From Ancylostoma caninum (Eukaryota > Nematoda > Chromadorea > Rhabditida > Ancylostomatidae), in the NCBI GenBank assembly GCA_037903475.1, contig JBAJFG010000353.1, positions 62,001 to 126,000 on the forward strand: DNA of 64,000 bases, written 5' to 3'. Shown here in pieces: positions 1-13,080 of the stretch (position 1 is its first letter; the number at the start of each line of letters is the position of its first letter). The notes below the pieces were generated by a model, which saw nothing but the letters and a program-made list of their open reading frames with translations, was not told the origin of the DNA and did not search any database. The position numbers were made by a program, and so were the translations under genes.

Positions 1-3000
1 AATTATACCTCAAAAATTGGGGACTAAGCAATAAAAATCACAGTCCTGTCTCGACATTACACTTTCGTAATTCCTACCTACATAATCTTTATTTTGTTTA
101 TAGATCTCTGGCTCACAGCGCCTTTTTTATAGGACTTTTGCTTTTTTTTAAGATGAAAGCTGTATGAATTTTCAGGCACGTCAAATTTCCCAGGTTGTTC
201 CACAGAAAAATGAGGAATCGTTGGCCATTAGTGAAGGAACTCCAGGAAGCTAGCGATCAACCCATTTACTTCTGTTGACAGCTTTTTTCGAGCAAAAATT
301 AAAGTGCGTATTCTACTCCCTCCAACCTTACCACAGTCATAGGATGAATTTTCTGGAAAAACAGATTTAAAAAGGTGTCCCAAAGTTTTCTAGAACCAAA
401 AAAGAAATGGCTCCTACTAAATTCTGTGAGAGCTTTGTTAGAGAGGATCTTCTTAAACATTACGGATATCTGGGAATATTTCAATATCACGATAATAACG
501 GAGGGCAAACACAGAATTCTTAAGAGCTTCTTTCTGTCAGAATATTGTCATGGCTCTAATAATGAGAACTTGATATTTGGATGTTTCCAGAAACTATTCG
601 CCGCATGACTAAGCCAGACCAAATTTATATATAGGAATTGCGTCACTATGTATTTGCTAAGAAGTTAATGTAAAGTAGAAAAGAGGCTTATAGACAGAGA
701 TATACTTTCAGTCCTCATTGTGTTTCCAACCAAAACAAACAATCACTAGCTATATGGAAGGAAAGTGTGCACAGACTACTACGATAGGAAGTGAATAAGT
801 GAAGAAAACACGGGAATTCATCGCAAAAAGTCTGACTCGTCTAAGCTACCCTTTTTCTAGAACTCTTCTACAAAGAATAATGCACAAATCTCTAAATGTT
901 TTCATGGGTAGGCAACAAGAAACAAAACAGTAACTGACGTTATTGCTGTTCAAGAACGTATGAAAGAGAGGAGAAGGGATTAGCCAAAATCCGAGAAGAA
1001 GAAATACTGCTAAAAGCTGAGAAATGACTGGAAAGCGAAAGATTTCACCAAATGACCTTATATAGCAATAGCCGATGTCTAACATTTACTCAAAACGAAC
1101 AAGGACAAGTGCTATTGCAGCGGAAGAAACGGAAGAAATTAAGCCGACACTCGAGTGGTTGCGGTTTTTCAGCGTTCTCGTGAAACGCGCCGAGGGTCAA
1201 CGCTAATTTTCAACGAAAATGAGTTGTACAACGAGGATAAGAACGGATCTTCCTGGTGTATTAAGCTGTAGGAATCATTTTTAAGTCACATAGCTTATTA
1301 TCTGATTAAAAGACGAAATTTTGCTTGCATGAACGCACAAGAGAATTGTCGCCTCAATGTTTATTTCTTAATTTCTCCCTAACAGTAAATATATTTGTGA
1401 TGACTTTCCGCACACAACAAGGCCCAGCATGCATAATAGAGAACATCCAGGGTAAACGTGTCGATGAAGATGTTGAGGATGTGTAAATTTGGATGTGTTA
1501 ATACGTTTACCATGAGTAACCTAAATGATGCATACGAGCTCAGGACCTCCGGGAGAGTGGCGAGTCATCTCCTTCATCTACATTTTCTTCTGAGCTAAGA
1601 GCTTTGCTTCTCTTAATGACTACTGCCTTAGCTCCGTTGAAGAATACAATACAAAGAGGAAGTTACATCTGTGGTTTTCGTTTTTTCTTCAATAATAATC
1701 AATAGTTTATTGATTGATGCTGCTCTTCTGTCATTCATAAAAAGAAAGAGATGTTCGGCATGTTGCAACATTCAGGACAAAGTCACTGTCGTTAGGGTTT
1801 CTGGACCTTCATCTAAATTATGGGATGACCTTTAAAATTATACGAATATTTGGATATTTAAATATAAAACTGTGACCTATTTATTTATCAACTTATTTAT
1901 TTATTTGATTAATTATTCTATGCTCTAGGGTGCTCGCAAAATGACGAATGCTTCCGGAAAAGATGAGAGAATCAGCTGAAGAGGATGACGAACATGAAGA
2001 AGTAAGTCACGTCATTCACAGACGTTTTAACCAAAACGGAGGCTATTGAGAGGAAAGACCTAAGCACCTCAAAAGAGCTTCTCCGCTATTTAAATAGTGT
2101 TTGCACACATGAATCATTCTAATGTTAGGTTGCTCACTCGAAAACCAAGGTAAAGTCCAATGGTCTCGCGAATTCCATTCGTTTCCAGAATAAGTAGGGA
2201 TTATTCTATTAATGAGGTGAATTAGCGAACGATTTTCTCACAAACAAATTACCATGGATTAGTTCACTTTGCTGGCTTCATGGATCAAAAGTATCCAAGA
2301 AAATATATGAGATTCATGTCAAGTCTCCTTATACCTAAACCAAGCCCGTGAAGATTAGTTGCATGGAATTATTATGATTTATACAAAATTTCTTTGTTGG
2401 AATAATGTTAGGATAATAAGATTTCTGGAACTCCCTGGTGGTGATTCAACGTTGCTCAAAATACGTAGTAGGAAATCGTGTCTCTTCCTATAAGTCATCC
2501 ATAGCTATACACTTACTATAATAAATGCCACAACCAAAACTCATTGTTTCCTTCAATTCCATGAAAAAAATATTGAAAAATTCCGTTATTTGCAAATATG
2601 CTGAGACCACGCTCTAAATAGCACGTCCTTCACGAGGCCTTTCATAGATCCTAAAAAAAGGATGCGTTAATACTGTATGTTTCACAGATTCGTCAGTAAA
2701 TTTCTTTGTTGGAGTTATTTATTTTGCAAACATTACTCATCACCGTTGATTCAAATCCACTGGTATAAAAACTCAATTATTAATAGCATTTTCAGCCGTG
2801 AAGAAGCAAAATATTTAGAAATATGTATATGTGAATACAAATGCTTGCTTTTATGAGAGCCGAATGGTAATTTCCTCTGGACCACAAGGGCAAAGTGAAG
2901 AAACAAGGACATTACATTGAGCTACGGGCTATTTCAGAACTTCACTTCTTTTATTTTCCATAACAAAATGCATAACACATTCCAAAAATTATTCACAAGA

Positions 3001-3792
3001 CATGGAATGCGATAGATGGACACCATCGTTACAAATCGAGTTCCAGAAATCGCTCGTTGACTCGGTCGGCATTTCGAATTATTGAACCGGGCACATTAAC
3101 GCGAATATGCGGCGAAGATTAAACGCGAGGTTTTGTTTTAGAAATCACCCTCCAATCGTGTTTGAGAACAAATGAATTGATGAATGTTAGAGGAGAAATT
3201 CTCAGCCTTGAGAGCCACAGGAGATATCTCCTCCTAGCATTGTTCGTTTTTGAAAATTCGATGGCACTGAAATCATCAGAAGATGATGGTAGCAGTGATG
3301 TGCATGATTACCTGGAATGTTCCAGAAAACTCGTTTTTCAGACATTTAATTCGTGGAAAACTAAGGAAGGGAACGCAAGAGATATAGCACATTTGAACTT
3401 GCGGCGGTTCGACACTTTACAACTCGCAAATATTTTATTACTGTAATAGTCCTTATTCAACGAAATTGAGGAAAAAAATAAGCTTGCAGGTGTAAAAGAG
3501 GAACGCTGTCAGAAAATTGCCCCTGCAGCTTCAGCAGTCACTCCACACCTTGGATTAGAAGTTGCTAAGTAACACTGTTACCTTTGTTTCCTATAGTAAA
3601 CGGAGGAAGGCATTAAAGAGTGTCTGCTTTTTGAGACTATGCAGATCCATGGATTCCTGCAAATTTTTTGGAGCACTTCACTCATAACGTTCGCTTTGCT
3701 CAATAGTGTACCATGACTCGTTGTAGTTACTATACTTAAACAGGAAGCTTTAATGCCATAGGAATAGTTACAAACAACTGGTTCATCAAGTA
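1..3792. other. gene-free stretch
   Basis: No exon with plausible splice signals or recognisable protein similarity was found on either strand. The sequence is AT-rich, with scattered homopolymers and one short palindromic repeat near 1441-1555. The open frames here are short and have no coding character that I can defend. Confidence 0.5.
1441..1555. repeat. degenerate palindromic repeat, TTACCC/GGGTAA family
   Basis: An imperfect inverted repeat. The left arm contains CCAGGGTAAACGTGT and the right arm contains ACGTTTACCATGAGTAAC followed by GATGCAT. It resembles the better-preserved copies at 25151-25257, 37489-37612, 40530-40615, 47820-47933 and 60755-60842, and is the most decayed of the set. 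Confidence 0.45.
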
Positions 3793-4100
3793 CAGTCCGG
3801 TCCGGCAGCCACTGCAAATGGGCGCCGGCGGGCGCCGGCCGCCGCCACCCTCCAGCGACCCTGTATTAATGAGCTATAAATCACTCGAGCTTGGGAGAAA
3901 GCGAGGAAAAAATACAATTTTAGTCCATAGTAGACAGGGTAGATAAGCCTAATCCTATGCTTAAGAATGGCTTTAAGGCTTAGGCCTAGGCTTCACAGGA
4001 GTGGCCCCACCCAACTCCCTTTTCACCTAAATTTCTAAGATAAACTACGATAAGTGTAAGTGTAAGTAATAGTGGACACCATTTGAACGTTGAATCGCGT

Positions 4101-4175
4101 GCGCGCATAGCTCAGTGGGTTGAGCGAATGATCAACGTTGTGTTGGTCAGGGGATCGAATCCTGCTCTGTGCCCC
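4101..4175 (+). repeat. tRNA-like module 1 inside the TIR element
   Basis: The A box TAGCTCAGTGG is at 4108-4118 and the B box GGATCGAATCC at 4152-4162. The D-arm GCTC..GAGC is perfect. The seven bases before TA (GCGCGCA) pair with TGTGCCC near the end at six of seven positions, one of them a wobble. The anticodon stem does not fold properly and the T-arm is irregular, so this is a tRNA-derived promoter module and not a functional tRNA gene. The same module recurs in the other two copies of the element (about 41135-41210, and 48745-48825 on the minus strand). Confidence 0.65.
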
Positions 4176-4246
4176 GTTTTGCAAATACATATAGTATGCT
4201 GCCTACGACTGCTGCAGTTATCTAACAAACTCCAACATAAAAAGTA

Positions 4247-4312
4247 GCCCGGATGGCTCAGTGGTTTGAGTGGCAGATTGCAATCTGTCCCTATCGCTGG
4301 TTCCACTCCGTT
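4247..4312 (+). repeat. tRNA-like module 2 inside the TIR element
   Basis: The A box TGGCTCAGTGG (4254-4264) matches the pol III consensus perfectly. The B box GGTTCCACTCC (4299-4309) differs from consensus at one key base. A hairpin GCAGA-TTGCAA-TCTGT sits where an anticodon arm would be, but its loop has six bases instead of seven. No closing acceptor strand is found. It is probably a second tRNA-derived head arranged in tandem with module 1, as in dimeric tRNA-derived SINEs. Confidence 0.6.
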
Positions 4313-4420
4313 GGAGATCCAGAGTTAAGTATCGCAGTGTTTGGGGTTCACTGCTTGGAACGTCCCCCGTGATCTCCTTCGGGTAGTCCAGGAAGGCATC
4401 CGGCAACGTTTTGCATAAAT

Positions 4421-4535
4421 TTCGAAGATAAACTACGATAAGTGTAAGTGTAAGTAATAGTGGAAAACTCTTTCGAAGATAAACTACGATAAGTGTAAGT
4501 GTAAGTAATAGTAATAGTGTAAGTAATAGTGAAAA
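4421..4535 (+). repeat. internal minisatellite of the TIR element
   Basis: Two tandem units of about 45-50 bp, each starting with TTCGAAGATAAACTACGATA and followed by GTAAGTGTAAGTAATAGT sub-repeats. A further unit lies at about 4031-4075, before the tRNA-like modules. Copy 2 of the element has only one unit at this place (about 41455-41512), so the array differs in length between copies. Confidence 0.7.
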
Positions 4536-5060
4536 ACCACTTTTTCAAAGTTGAGGGAAACCGGGAGAGAGTAACTCCGCCGTAAAGGACTGCTCCACGA
4601 AAGATAAATGACAGCGGTAGAACTACTTCGCAATGGATATGGAACAATTTATACGGATTTCAATTATTTCTGAGGATCCCGAATTGGATGAGCTTTATTA
4701 TTCAGATGGGATAACTGAAGTACTGTGTCCATCTATAGAAGAATAACGGCCATTTTTGTATTCGCGAAGCAGTGTACTATAGCAGAAAATGGAAGAGTTG
4801 GCTTCGCTTATTGTGTATTCAGAAATCTTTCCCCATGAAAATCACAAAAATGAAAAAACGTGAAAGTTGTGAAAATGGTCCCCTGCTTTATAGCCTTAAC
4901 ATATCCACTGCACTCTGTCTACTATGGACTAAAATTGTATTTTTCTTCGCTTTCTCCCAAGCTCGAGTGATTTATAGCTCATTAATACCGGGGCGCCGGA
5001 GGGTGGCGGCGGCCGGCGCCCGCCGGCGCCCACTTGCAGTGGCTGCCGGACCTGACTGTA

Positions 5061-7725
5061 CATGTACCTGAGGCCGTATATATGAACATCCTGATCATAA
5101 TCGGTTGCAGAATTTATGATGGAAAAAGAGCTCAGGATCTGGAGGGCTTGCCTGCATGTGGCTTGCCCCCTTTTTTTTGTTATAATGCCTGCACCTCATG
5201 ATGATCAGGATTTCCATACATTCTACCTCGGATGTGCTTCAGCTTGGATGTGTGGCTCTGCCCTATTTCGAATGAATCAAGTTAGGTGGACATTCGAAGC
5301 AAACGTTTATTATTCAAAACGTGGGAAAATTGGAGTAATCCTTGGAAAAGTTATCCGTTTGAAGATACATAGCCACAATTTGAGCAGTCCGAAATATATC
5401 CAAGAACAATGGTGCTATTTCAAATATCCACTGAATATCCACTGTATGGAAACAACTCTGAACTAGTCAAATATCTATCCCGTCTATTCTGAACCGATCC
5501 ATTTACCTTCTTGGATTGTTGTTGAAGATTTAGTGGACAAGCTGGAGCAGCTCAACTCTCTCCAATATTTCAAATAGTTCTGAATATTATTTCTCTCTTA
5601 CAAATACGCTCATTCCCGATTTAAAGTCAGTTACTCAGTTCCAATCTTGAGTACGAAGAACCTGAGTTGCAAAAGCTGAACGGTATTTTCGTTCATTCCC
5701 TTTGCTATGATGGAGGCTCTTCTACTGGATGTGAAAAAACGCATATATAAATATAAAGGTTGTGGCATTCGAAGAAAGTTGCACTGTGCAAAAAGTTGTG
5801 TCCACAAGCAGCTGACGTAAAATGTTTGTAAGGTAGTTCTGCACGCAAAATCACGTACATATTACTCATAGGATCAGGTGACATTTCTGTTCGGCACTGT
5901 ATGGCAAAGATGATTGTTTGTGGATTTGCTGAGGTTAAAATTTGTTTTTTTTTTCACATCTGCGTCAGTAGAAAAGGTGAGCACGTAGAATTTGCAAAGA
6001 CGGCTGACTCACAGGTGGTCTGTATAGGGAAAGGTGAAATGTGCCACGTGTTTTGACATGTTTTTTTGAAATTTTTTTTTGAAATTCTTTTTTCGGTGGT
6101 AGGATTCGGGAATATACTGTTGCCGTTGAGCATCGCTTAAAAAATCTCAAGTGTTTGACGTAGGTAAATGTCCATGGACGTTTTTGTACGAAGCTTTGAA
6201 AAACTGTGGCCAGTTCCTTACTGTAATGTTTTACAAAGATGCCTTTGAGACCATTGTGTTTTGCAGGATGTCTTCTTCTCATCAATTATGGATATTTTAT
6301 TTACTTCGCCCATAGATCCAATGTATTCCGATAGAATCAATCCACAAAATCTCGGATTATATCACAGCTGCTATACGAGGATAAAAATTTTGACTTTAAT
6401 TTACATAGGTTGATGCTTACTGCATAACTCTATTGTATACAGGAGTCGGAGCTCGATGGGCCAAAAAATGTAATTTTTGAAGATGTACATATTACTGCTA
6501 TTATAGTAAGGGCCCGATAAAGTATTAGATGACTTTAAATTCGAATATTCGAATTTAAATTAGTGGAAAATTCGAGATCCGAACAGGAGTCAGGAATACA
6601 ACCGTAGGCTGATACACCAGGGAACGATGAGAAGGGCTATGGAGCTCTATCTTCTGAATACTATGCCTAAATGCTTGGATTGGTTTCTGAAGCACTAAAT
6701 AGAAATACCTTAGAGGATATCATTGTTTTCAAATTGACTTAAAATTATCCTAGTCTAGCAAACTGCTTGTTTTTCATTCGGTATTGAGTACAGTTGCATG
6801 AACAGTATAAAAACTAGACAAATTCGGCTATAGTTAGTATTCTTCAAGTCGTGGAACAACAAAACCAGCAGGAATACTCAGGAAAATTCGAAGCGATTGA
6901 AGTAGTGGTATACTATCAAGTAATGTCCCAATGTTCACTGAATAAACTGTTAAAATATTCACTAAATAGTACATGCTGCATATTTTGGTGAACCTCAGGT
7001 GAATAAAGAACAATGAAAGGAATGACCACATTATTAGTTGACCGTTTCGGCCCCAGTCCAAGCAAGGATAGAGGGAGTTGCTGTGTGATGTTCGAGGGAG
7101 TTCTCGCCCCTACTGTGTTGTTCGAGGTTAAAGACATTTGATGGTTATGCAAATCATATCACAACAAGAATCGCGAACGTCGTCCACATTCCGAATTCGA
7201 TGCGGATCCTCAATGAGGTCAGTCGACAAGACTGAGTAAATACAGGAGAAAATAGAGGAATCTGGTCAAAATATCAGGATATGTCTTGTTCATTTTCCCT
7301 ACTTACTATTCTTCAAATAGAGCCTTTTTTACCATAAGAAAAGAGCAGTTATAGTACTGGTAAAAACGCATTTCCCAGATTTTCCCCTTGTTTTCCTGAT
7401 GCACTGCCAGGAATGCGTGCCGTGCAGTAATAAAACCGCGACATGTACGAAGCAAAAGCAATAATTAGTGGACAATTTGCTGAACGTGGATGCATGGTAA
7501 GTGCATTTCCATTCTATTCGTCGCGTGATGCCTGATGGTACGTCGTGCTATGTATGTATGACTGAGACTTCCGCTTGCAATGAAGCAGACTATGGTTTTT
7601 TTTAAACATTTAAATTTTGTTCAAATGAAGCGCAGGATTGGTGTGAATCCTGCAACTCATTTGAACATTCGGCAGAAAATGTATGGCAATATTTTGACTA
7701 TCTTGATGGATATATTTTACTGCAG
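5061..7725. other. gene-free stretch
   Basis: Nothing assignable. Open frames at 5116-5466 (+) and 5965-6285 (-) have no recognisable domain and no convincing flanking splice sites. The sequence is mostly AT-rich with T-runs. Confidence 0.45.
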
Positions 7726-7977
7726 GCAGGCATTGGGTCACTACTGTCCATCATGGTCGGGACCTCTTTGCAATTACCTCGGGTTTGCCGCCGAAACCTA
7801 TCTCTACCCACTCCGTTATACTGGGAACACCGAAATCCTGGTTTCAGTTATGACATGTTCCTGGCCCGGAAAGAATATCCTCACATTCCCCAAGATCTGG
7901 TCCGGATAATGGCGAAGCGACTGTCAACGATAGTTTTTTTTCACGTAAAGGTGTGGAAAAAGCAGAACTCGACGTAG
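7726..7977 (+). CDS. possible isolated exon, unidentified
   Basis: An open frame begins directly after an acceptor-like TACTGCAG. It runs 83 codons to a TAG at 7975-7977 and contains a plausible protein-like stretch (NPGFSYDMFLARKEYPHIPQ). GC content and codon texture rise relative to the flanks. No donor, partner exons or known domain could be found, so it may be a remnant of a gene or transposon, or chance. I do not recognise a family. Confidence 0.2.
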   Translation, partial: AGIGSLLSIMVGTSLQLPRVCRRNLSLPTPLYWEHRNPGFSYDMFLARKEYPHIPQDLVRIMAKRLSTIVFFHVKVWKKQNST

Positions 7978-10900
7978 GAATATTTTTTACCCTCATATTC
8001 AAAAAATTGTGGCAGCTCTCTTGACTTTCCTACTTTACAAGACGGTTCTTTTTCAATGAAAATATGTGCTTATCAAGAGATGAGGCCTAGACCTATCTTC
8101 TACCGTCTAACTGTATTTACTGCATTTATTTTTGAGATAGTTACATTGTAATAATTAGTAGAAGATTGTAAATATCGATGAAGCGACTCACTGAATCATA
8201 TCATTACATGAAGATCCTTGGTTCAATAGTAAATGAATCATGTGGGATTCTGCCTAGTCGTTTTTTCATGTCTATACTATGCATGTCTCAATGAAGATGA
8301 TGATAATAATCATCTTGATCCTGGTTGGAAAATCCTAGTAACCGTAACAAAGGTACTGACACCCTTCGCCATGACGTCTGTCCGAGAATACATACGCGCA
8401 AGGATCAACTGCCACGTGTCAGAACCTTAGGTATCCATGACGGTTAGGTTACGCTAACCCCTTCCCACCGAGGGTCCATAATTTCTGCAACTTCCATGCG
8501 CAGCTATGGCAAACTCAACAAAAGAGCGTCTGACAATGTGTCACTCAGAATCCACGGCTAGACCCAAATGACAAATCAACGTTGAAAGGTCGGCACCGGA
8601 CCTAACAATTGACATAATGGAATGCGTCGAAAATGGCAATCACAGCAGCAGTGCATCACCAGCAATTACATATTGCTCGAGTAAATAATTACAGTAGTCT
8701 TAAACTGGTAAGTAAATAATGGTGGTGACAACTAGGTTGTAAAATTTTAGATATTATTCTATTGGGTGCTGTGGGATTGAGAGAGCCTACATAATAGTCA
8801 GTGAGCCCTCAAAAGTAAGGAGAACTATGGGAGTACGCTTGTTCACGTCAAATCCGGAATGTGGACTACAGAAGAATCCGGAATATGGGCGCAGGCAGCA
8901 AATTAGAGTTATTCAGATGTGAAGGAGAGGTCAGCGTCTCAGTCGAAGCAGCGGCACAATTTTGTGGAACGGTCAACTGAGACGACGTCCTTCGCGGAGT
9001 TGCTTGCGTTCCTGTACAGCCGATCCGAATCCAGGTTCGTATCGTCGGATAATACCGTAATTGACGACCGTATGGCGTGAGACGACTTTATTGGTGAGAC
9101 AGGCGATACGACGACTGTAATGGATTAGCTGCGATCCAGCGATTTCGCTGTAAACGGACCAGCTTGGAGGAAAGTGGTGAACTCGAACAAGCAATTTTTC
9201 ATTAAATTGGGGCATCCTGTCCTATTAGACGATAAAGGTGAGGCGTATCCTGAAACGTGATCCTTGCAGAAGCTGTACTCTCAATCGTTTTCTGACAGAA
9301 ACTGCTGAACTCTGTCCGTACGCATCCTTGGTTAGACATTGTTGGTTCAAGGATTCCTGAATGGGAGAGTAAATATACCTCATTCATCCTCACCTCACTG
9401 GGCAGCTTCCCACCTGACATACTTTCCACTCCCAGTCCAGCTTCTCTCATTTCCCTCGCCTCTTCCAGAACCGTCCCTTCTTCCAAATCACGCACTTCCA
9501 GGAGTATCATGGACAAGTTTATATTTAGAACACTCCCACCACTTTCTTTAGCGCATATTTAGCTTAATTGAGTTGCCGATCTTCCCGAAAGATATACGGC
9601 TTGTGGCACTCTACCTCACGTCATTACTGCATCACATTTTATTAAGTGCGAATAAAAGAAAGCAGTGTACGTCATGGAGAGGTTTGCGTCACTTCCTGAT
9701 GACTCCAGAATAATAGCTACGGCGCTACCTACAAAAAAATGTTGACTCCAGAATAAGCGCCAGGATGAGATGTGCGAAAAAGTAAGATGAAAAGTTTTCA
9801 GCTATTATCTATTTTTAGCCTTTCTAAGATCCCTAAGATTATAGGATAATTCCCATTGCTGTGTAGAAGCTATGTTTATGATTGCGTAAGTTGTACATTA
9901 CCAGAAAACCACGGAATCCGGACTCGTAGGGGAAGAAGAAACTCTAGATCTCTGGACCTCTCTGAAATCATGCAATAGCCTAGCCCTCGACCTCAATGAG
10001 CTCTGTTGTCGATAAATTCCCACCTTTTCCTTACGGTTATCCTGACAAAACAGCTTCACCACGTTGAATATCCAAGACCGCCAGCTTGGTGTTGATGTCC
10101 TCGTTGAGCACAGCACGGTCACTTCCATGCATGATTCAAATTATACAGTTTTACATATAGTTTCTCCTCGACACACTTCTTACTGCGAGAGAAATGCTTT
10201 GCTAACAACTCACAGCAGTGCACATGCTTGTCCTGAGTTTTCAGGTCTTCTCTAGAGTTCGTTTTCGAAAGATGACAATCTATTTTAATTTAAGAATAAG
10301 ATAGTTTATTCCATCACGTCAACGTTACTCATGTTTTTCCTCTGTATTATCTATGTGTTCCTGAGTGCTGCTTCGTTCCTGGACAGGTCGTGTGTTTTGT
10401 TTCTCTTTTATTTATGCTCTTGATATGAATCATTCCAAGCATTAGATGTGTTTCAGATCTAGTAGCTCTTCCTAAAATCCGAAGCTGTAGCATAAGTTCA
10501 TCTATTCCACATCCATGGTGGTAGCATGGTGGTAGTCGGGACCCTGGATTGCATGTACAACGTTTAATACTGTCTCACGTACTTGGTAATAGGTTCGGGT
10601 AGTTCAAAAGATGTCAAAATGGTTGCCGGGTGAATTTACCCATGGTAATTCTTGAAGTTAACCACTTAGTAGATCTATGCAATATCCATCTGCTCGAGAG
10701 GGACGGTGTAGCCCTCAGGGGGCTGCGTGACAAGAGGTACGCGGCTGGTCTGTGATTGGTCGATTCATGTGCGCGTCCCGGATGCGGCCTTTTAGGGTAC
10801 GAGTAGTTCTGCGTGGATATGGACAAATTTTCTGAGCTTTATTGGGGCAGGTGTGTGTTATCGGAACCCACAAACTGTGAGAACGTGGCCATCGACGTCA

Positions 10901-13080
10901 TTTAGTGCGTCGAATTTCGAAAAACAACCCGAACTTGGAAAGTGTATGCGCACGGCACGGTTGCGTCGCGGCGTACGTCTTGACCGCCTACCCCCCTCAG
11001 TGGAGGCATTCAAAGCTGCGCAGGTCTTTCCAAAACGTAGTTCAGCATGACTACAATTGGAAGTCTAAGAAGATTTTAAAAACAAAAAAATGGTTTTCGC
11101 TATTCTGTAGCAGTCTAAGCTGTGGACCCAATCCATGAGGGTCTCCACTACTTGGTACTGATGTAATGATGCTGCACATCTCCCCTCCTCTCCTCTCCTT
11201 CTCCTTTCTTAAAGGCAGGGGTTCACCTCATTTTCGTAGTTCAGCTAACAGCAGATTCTGCATCTACTCGGCGCGATGGTTCCAACGGTATACATAAATT
11301 GTCTCAGAATGGTCTAAAAACCCGTCTTCCAGGACGGGGTCGGTAACAGTTTGCCAACCCGAGTTGACATGTAAAGCCGTTGATCTTATCGATTGAACAC
11401 GACAGGCCTCGTTGACCAACGCGGCAGCCGTGGCAGGCAGCCAGCACAGCTTGGAGCGATCCGCCTCCGGGCTCCAAATTTTTATCCAGTTCGAGCCTTT
11501 CAAAAATGGGGATTTCGTCGCTTCTGTGCCTGTTGATGTACATCCCAGGGATCAACAGGATGAGAAGGTCTAGGATATGTTGGTAAGTCCAACAGGCAGA
11601 ACGAGGTGGCCCTCTGCCTTTAACTTAGTTGTGAATCACAGAACATTGAAGAAACTTCCAATCTCCTTGATATCTAAATATGTTGAAAAAGGAAATGACC
11701 GTTTACTGTGAATACATTGGGTTATACGGCATAGCTCTGCAGTGGCTAAGCTTATTGACGGGAGTTGTGGACCTTTTCCATGATGACGTTACCCTGTTCT
11801 TCATCCAGAACAGCAGGAGTCCATCTCTAGTATCGAGAGAATAAACGACGCATAGGCCTATTTCACGAAGTTACATCCTTCGGTGGTCCTTGCTTTTGCT
11901 CTTTGTGCAAAGTCGACACCAACTACACGCTGACGTTTCCAGAACAGGAGTAACCTTTGTAATTCACTTACACCTTTTTTTACCTTGATTACACAGTACA
12001 AATTCCAATGCCTTTTTCCCTTACTGATGAGTGCAAAAAGGCATATTCCTTAGTTTAGAATCCGTATAAGGGTAATGCACGAAACTACTAAATGTATCAA
12101 ACACAAGGAAATATTCCATAATATATCCTTTCAAATTTTTAAAGATTCCTGGAAGTTTCATTACGATGAAAAAGACTAATTTTATATTTCAATCCAACTA
12201 CGTTGTCTATCTTATCGAAATCGAAAGCTTGTCGCTATTTTCTCTCAGCACACACAACATCGCGTCGTCGGCCGCTCTGGTTGTGTTTATACTTGAACGC
12301 TGAGCGACGATCGCGCAAGGGCTAACTATTCAATGGAACTTTTCCAATGTGGAAACATGCACATACTGCTGTCGTGTTGTGGTAATTGGTGGTCAACCTA
12401 GCGACACGACGTCCCGTGGGTTTGGTGTTTCTACCTTTTTTCCCTCAATGATTACTGGGTAGGTCAGATTCGTGTCACGCCTGCTAGCAATTCAAAGCTG
12501 TAGGAGGCACAATGGACCAATATTAGCAATTATTTCCCTCATCGTCCAGCTGTTTTGGCTTACATGTTACTCATCTCCGTTGACCTTTGCGTCGCGCACG
12601 TTGTGGTCGTCAGGTCGTCAGCGAGACTTCATCGTCTGCAGTCAAGTATGAACGCCATCCTTAAATCGAGATGTCTGTCGCATGGTGCGCAGATTCTTGC
12701 TTACGTTGACTTCAACGCCATGTTGTCGCTGCGAAAAGAGGACGAGTAAATAATTTGTTGATATCCAGGATGGAATATTCCTTGTCATCGATAAACTAAT
12801 GCGTGCGTTTGTTGTCTTTCTATCTCTTTGAAGGTGTTTCCTGTTTCCTTTAGCTGAGTTCGATGAAGCTGATATGATATTCAAAAAAAAAAACCCTTGT
12901 CGTTATTCCCACGTGTTGCCACTGTCCATTTGTTAATTTCTCCATTGCTGTTCACGTTTTCCATAGAATTTTCATTAGATTCTTGTGCAGTTCAATCCTG
13001 GTAAAGGGAGTAATGACGTGTATAAACGTGCAGTAATTCAACGGCAACCGTACCCAGTGAATTATGTTCTGACAAATTAG
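7978..13080. other. gene-free stretch
   Basis: No supported exon on either strand. Overlapping minus-strand frames at 8973-9516 have a charged, helical composition but no domain, start context or splice structure I can defend. Other frames are short. Confidence 0.4.

Larger units (their letters stand above)
3793..5058 (+). mobile_element. composite TIR transposon with tRNA-like modules, complete copy 1
   Basis: A 1266-bp non-autonomous element. It starts CAGTCCGGTCCGGCAGCC and ends with the inverted equivalent GGCTGCCGGACCTGACTG, flanked by TA on both sides (3791-3792 and 5059-5060), as in Tc1/mariner-class insertions. The terminal inverted repeats are about 145 bp (3793-3937 and 4914-5058). 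They begin with a very GC-rich GGCGCCGGC segment and continue through an AT-rich half. The interior has no transposase frame. It carries two tRNA-like segments with pol III A and B boxes (4101-4175 and 4247-4312) and a small GTAAGTGTAAGTAATAGT minisatellite. Two more copies lie at 40826-42050 and 48393-49113, very similar by eye, which suggests recent activity. Confidence 0.85.

Noticed and set aside
4101..4312. Genuine tRNA genes
   Set aside because: A and B boxes are present, but the anticodon arms do not fold with a seven-base loop, acceptor stems are incomplete, and the segments lie within a transposon.
4112..4406. Recurrent ORFs (MEPAIGTD.. and MPDAFLDY..) in three places
   Set aside because: They are antisense frames of the tRNA-like modules in the three TIR element copies and recur only because the element does.
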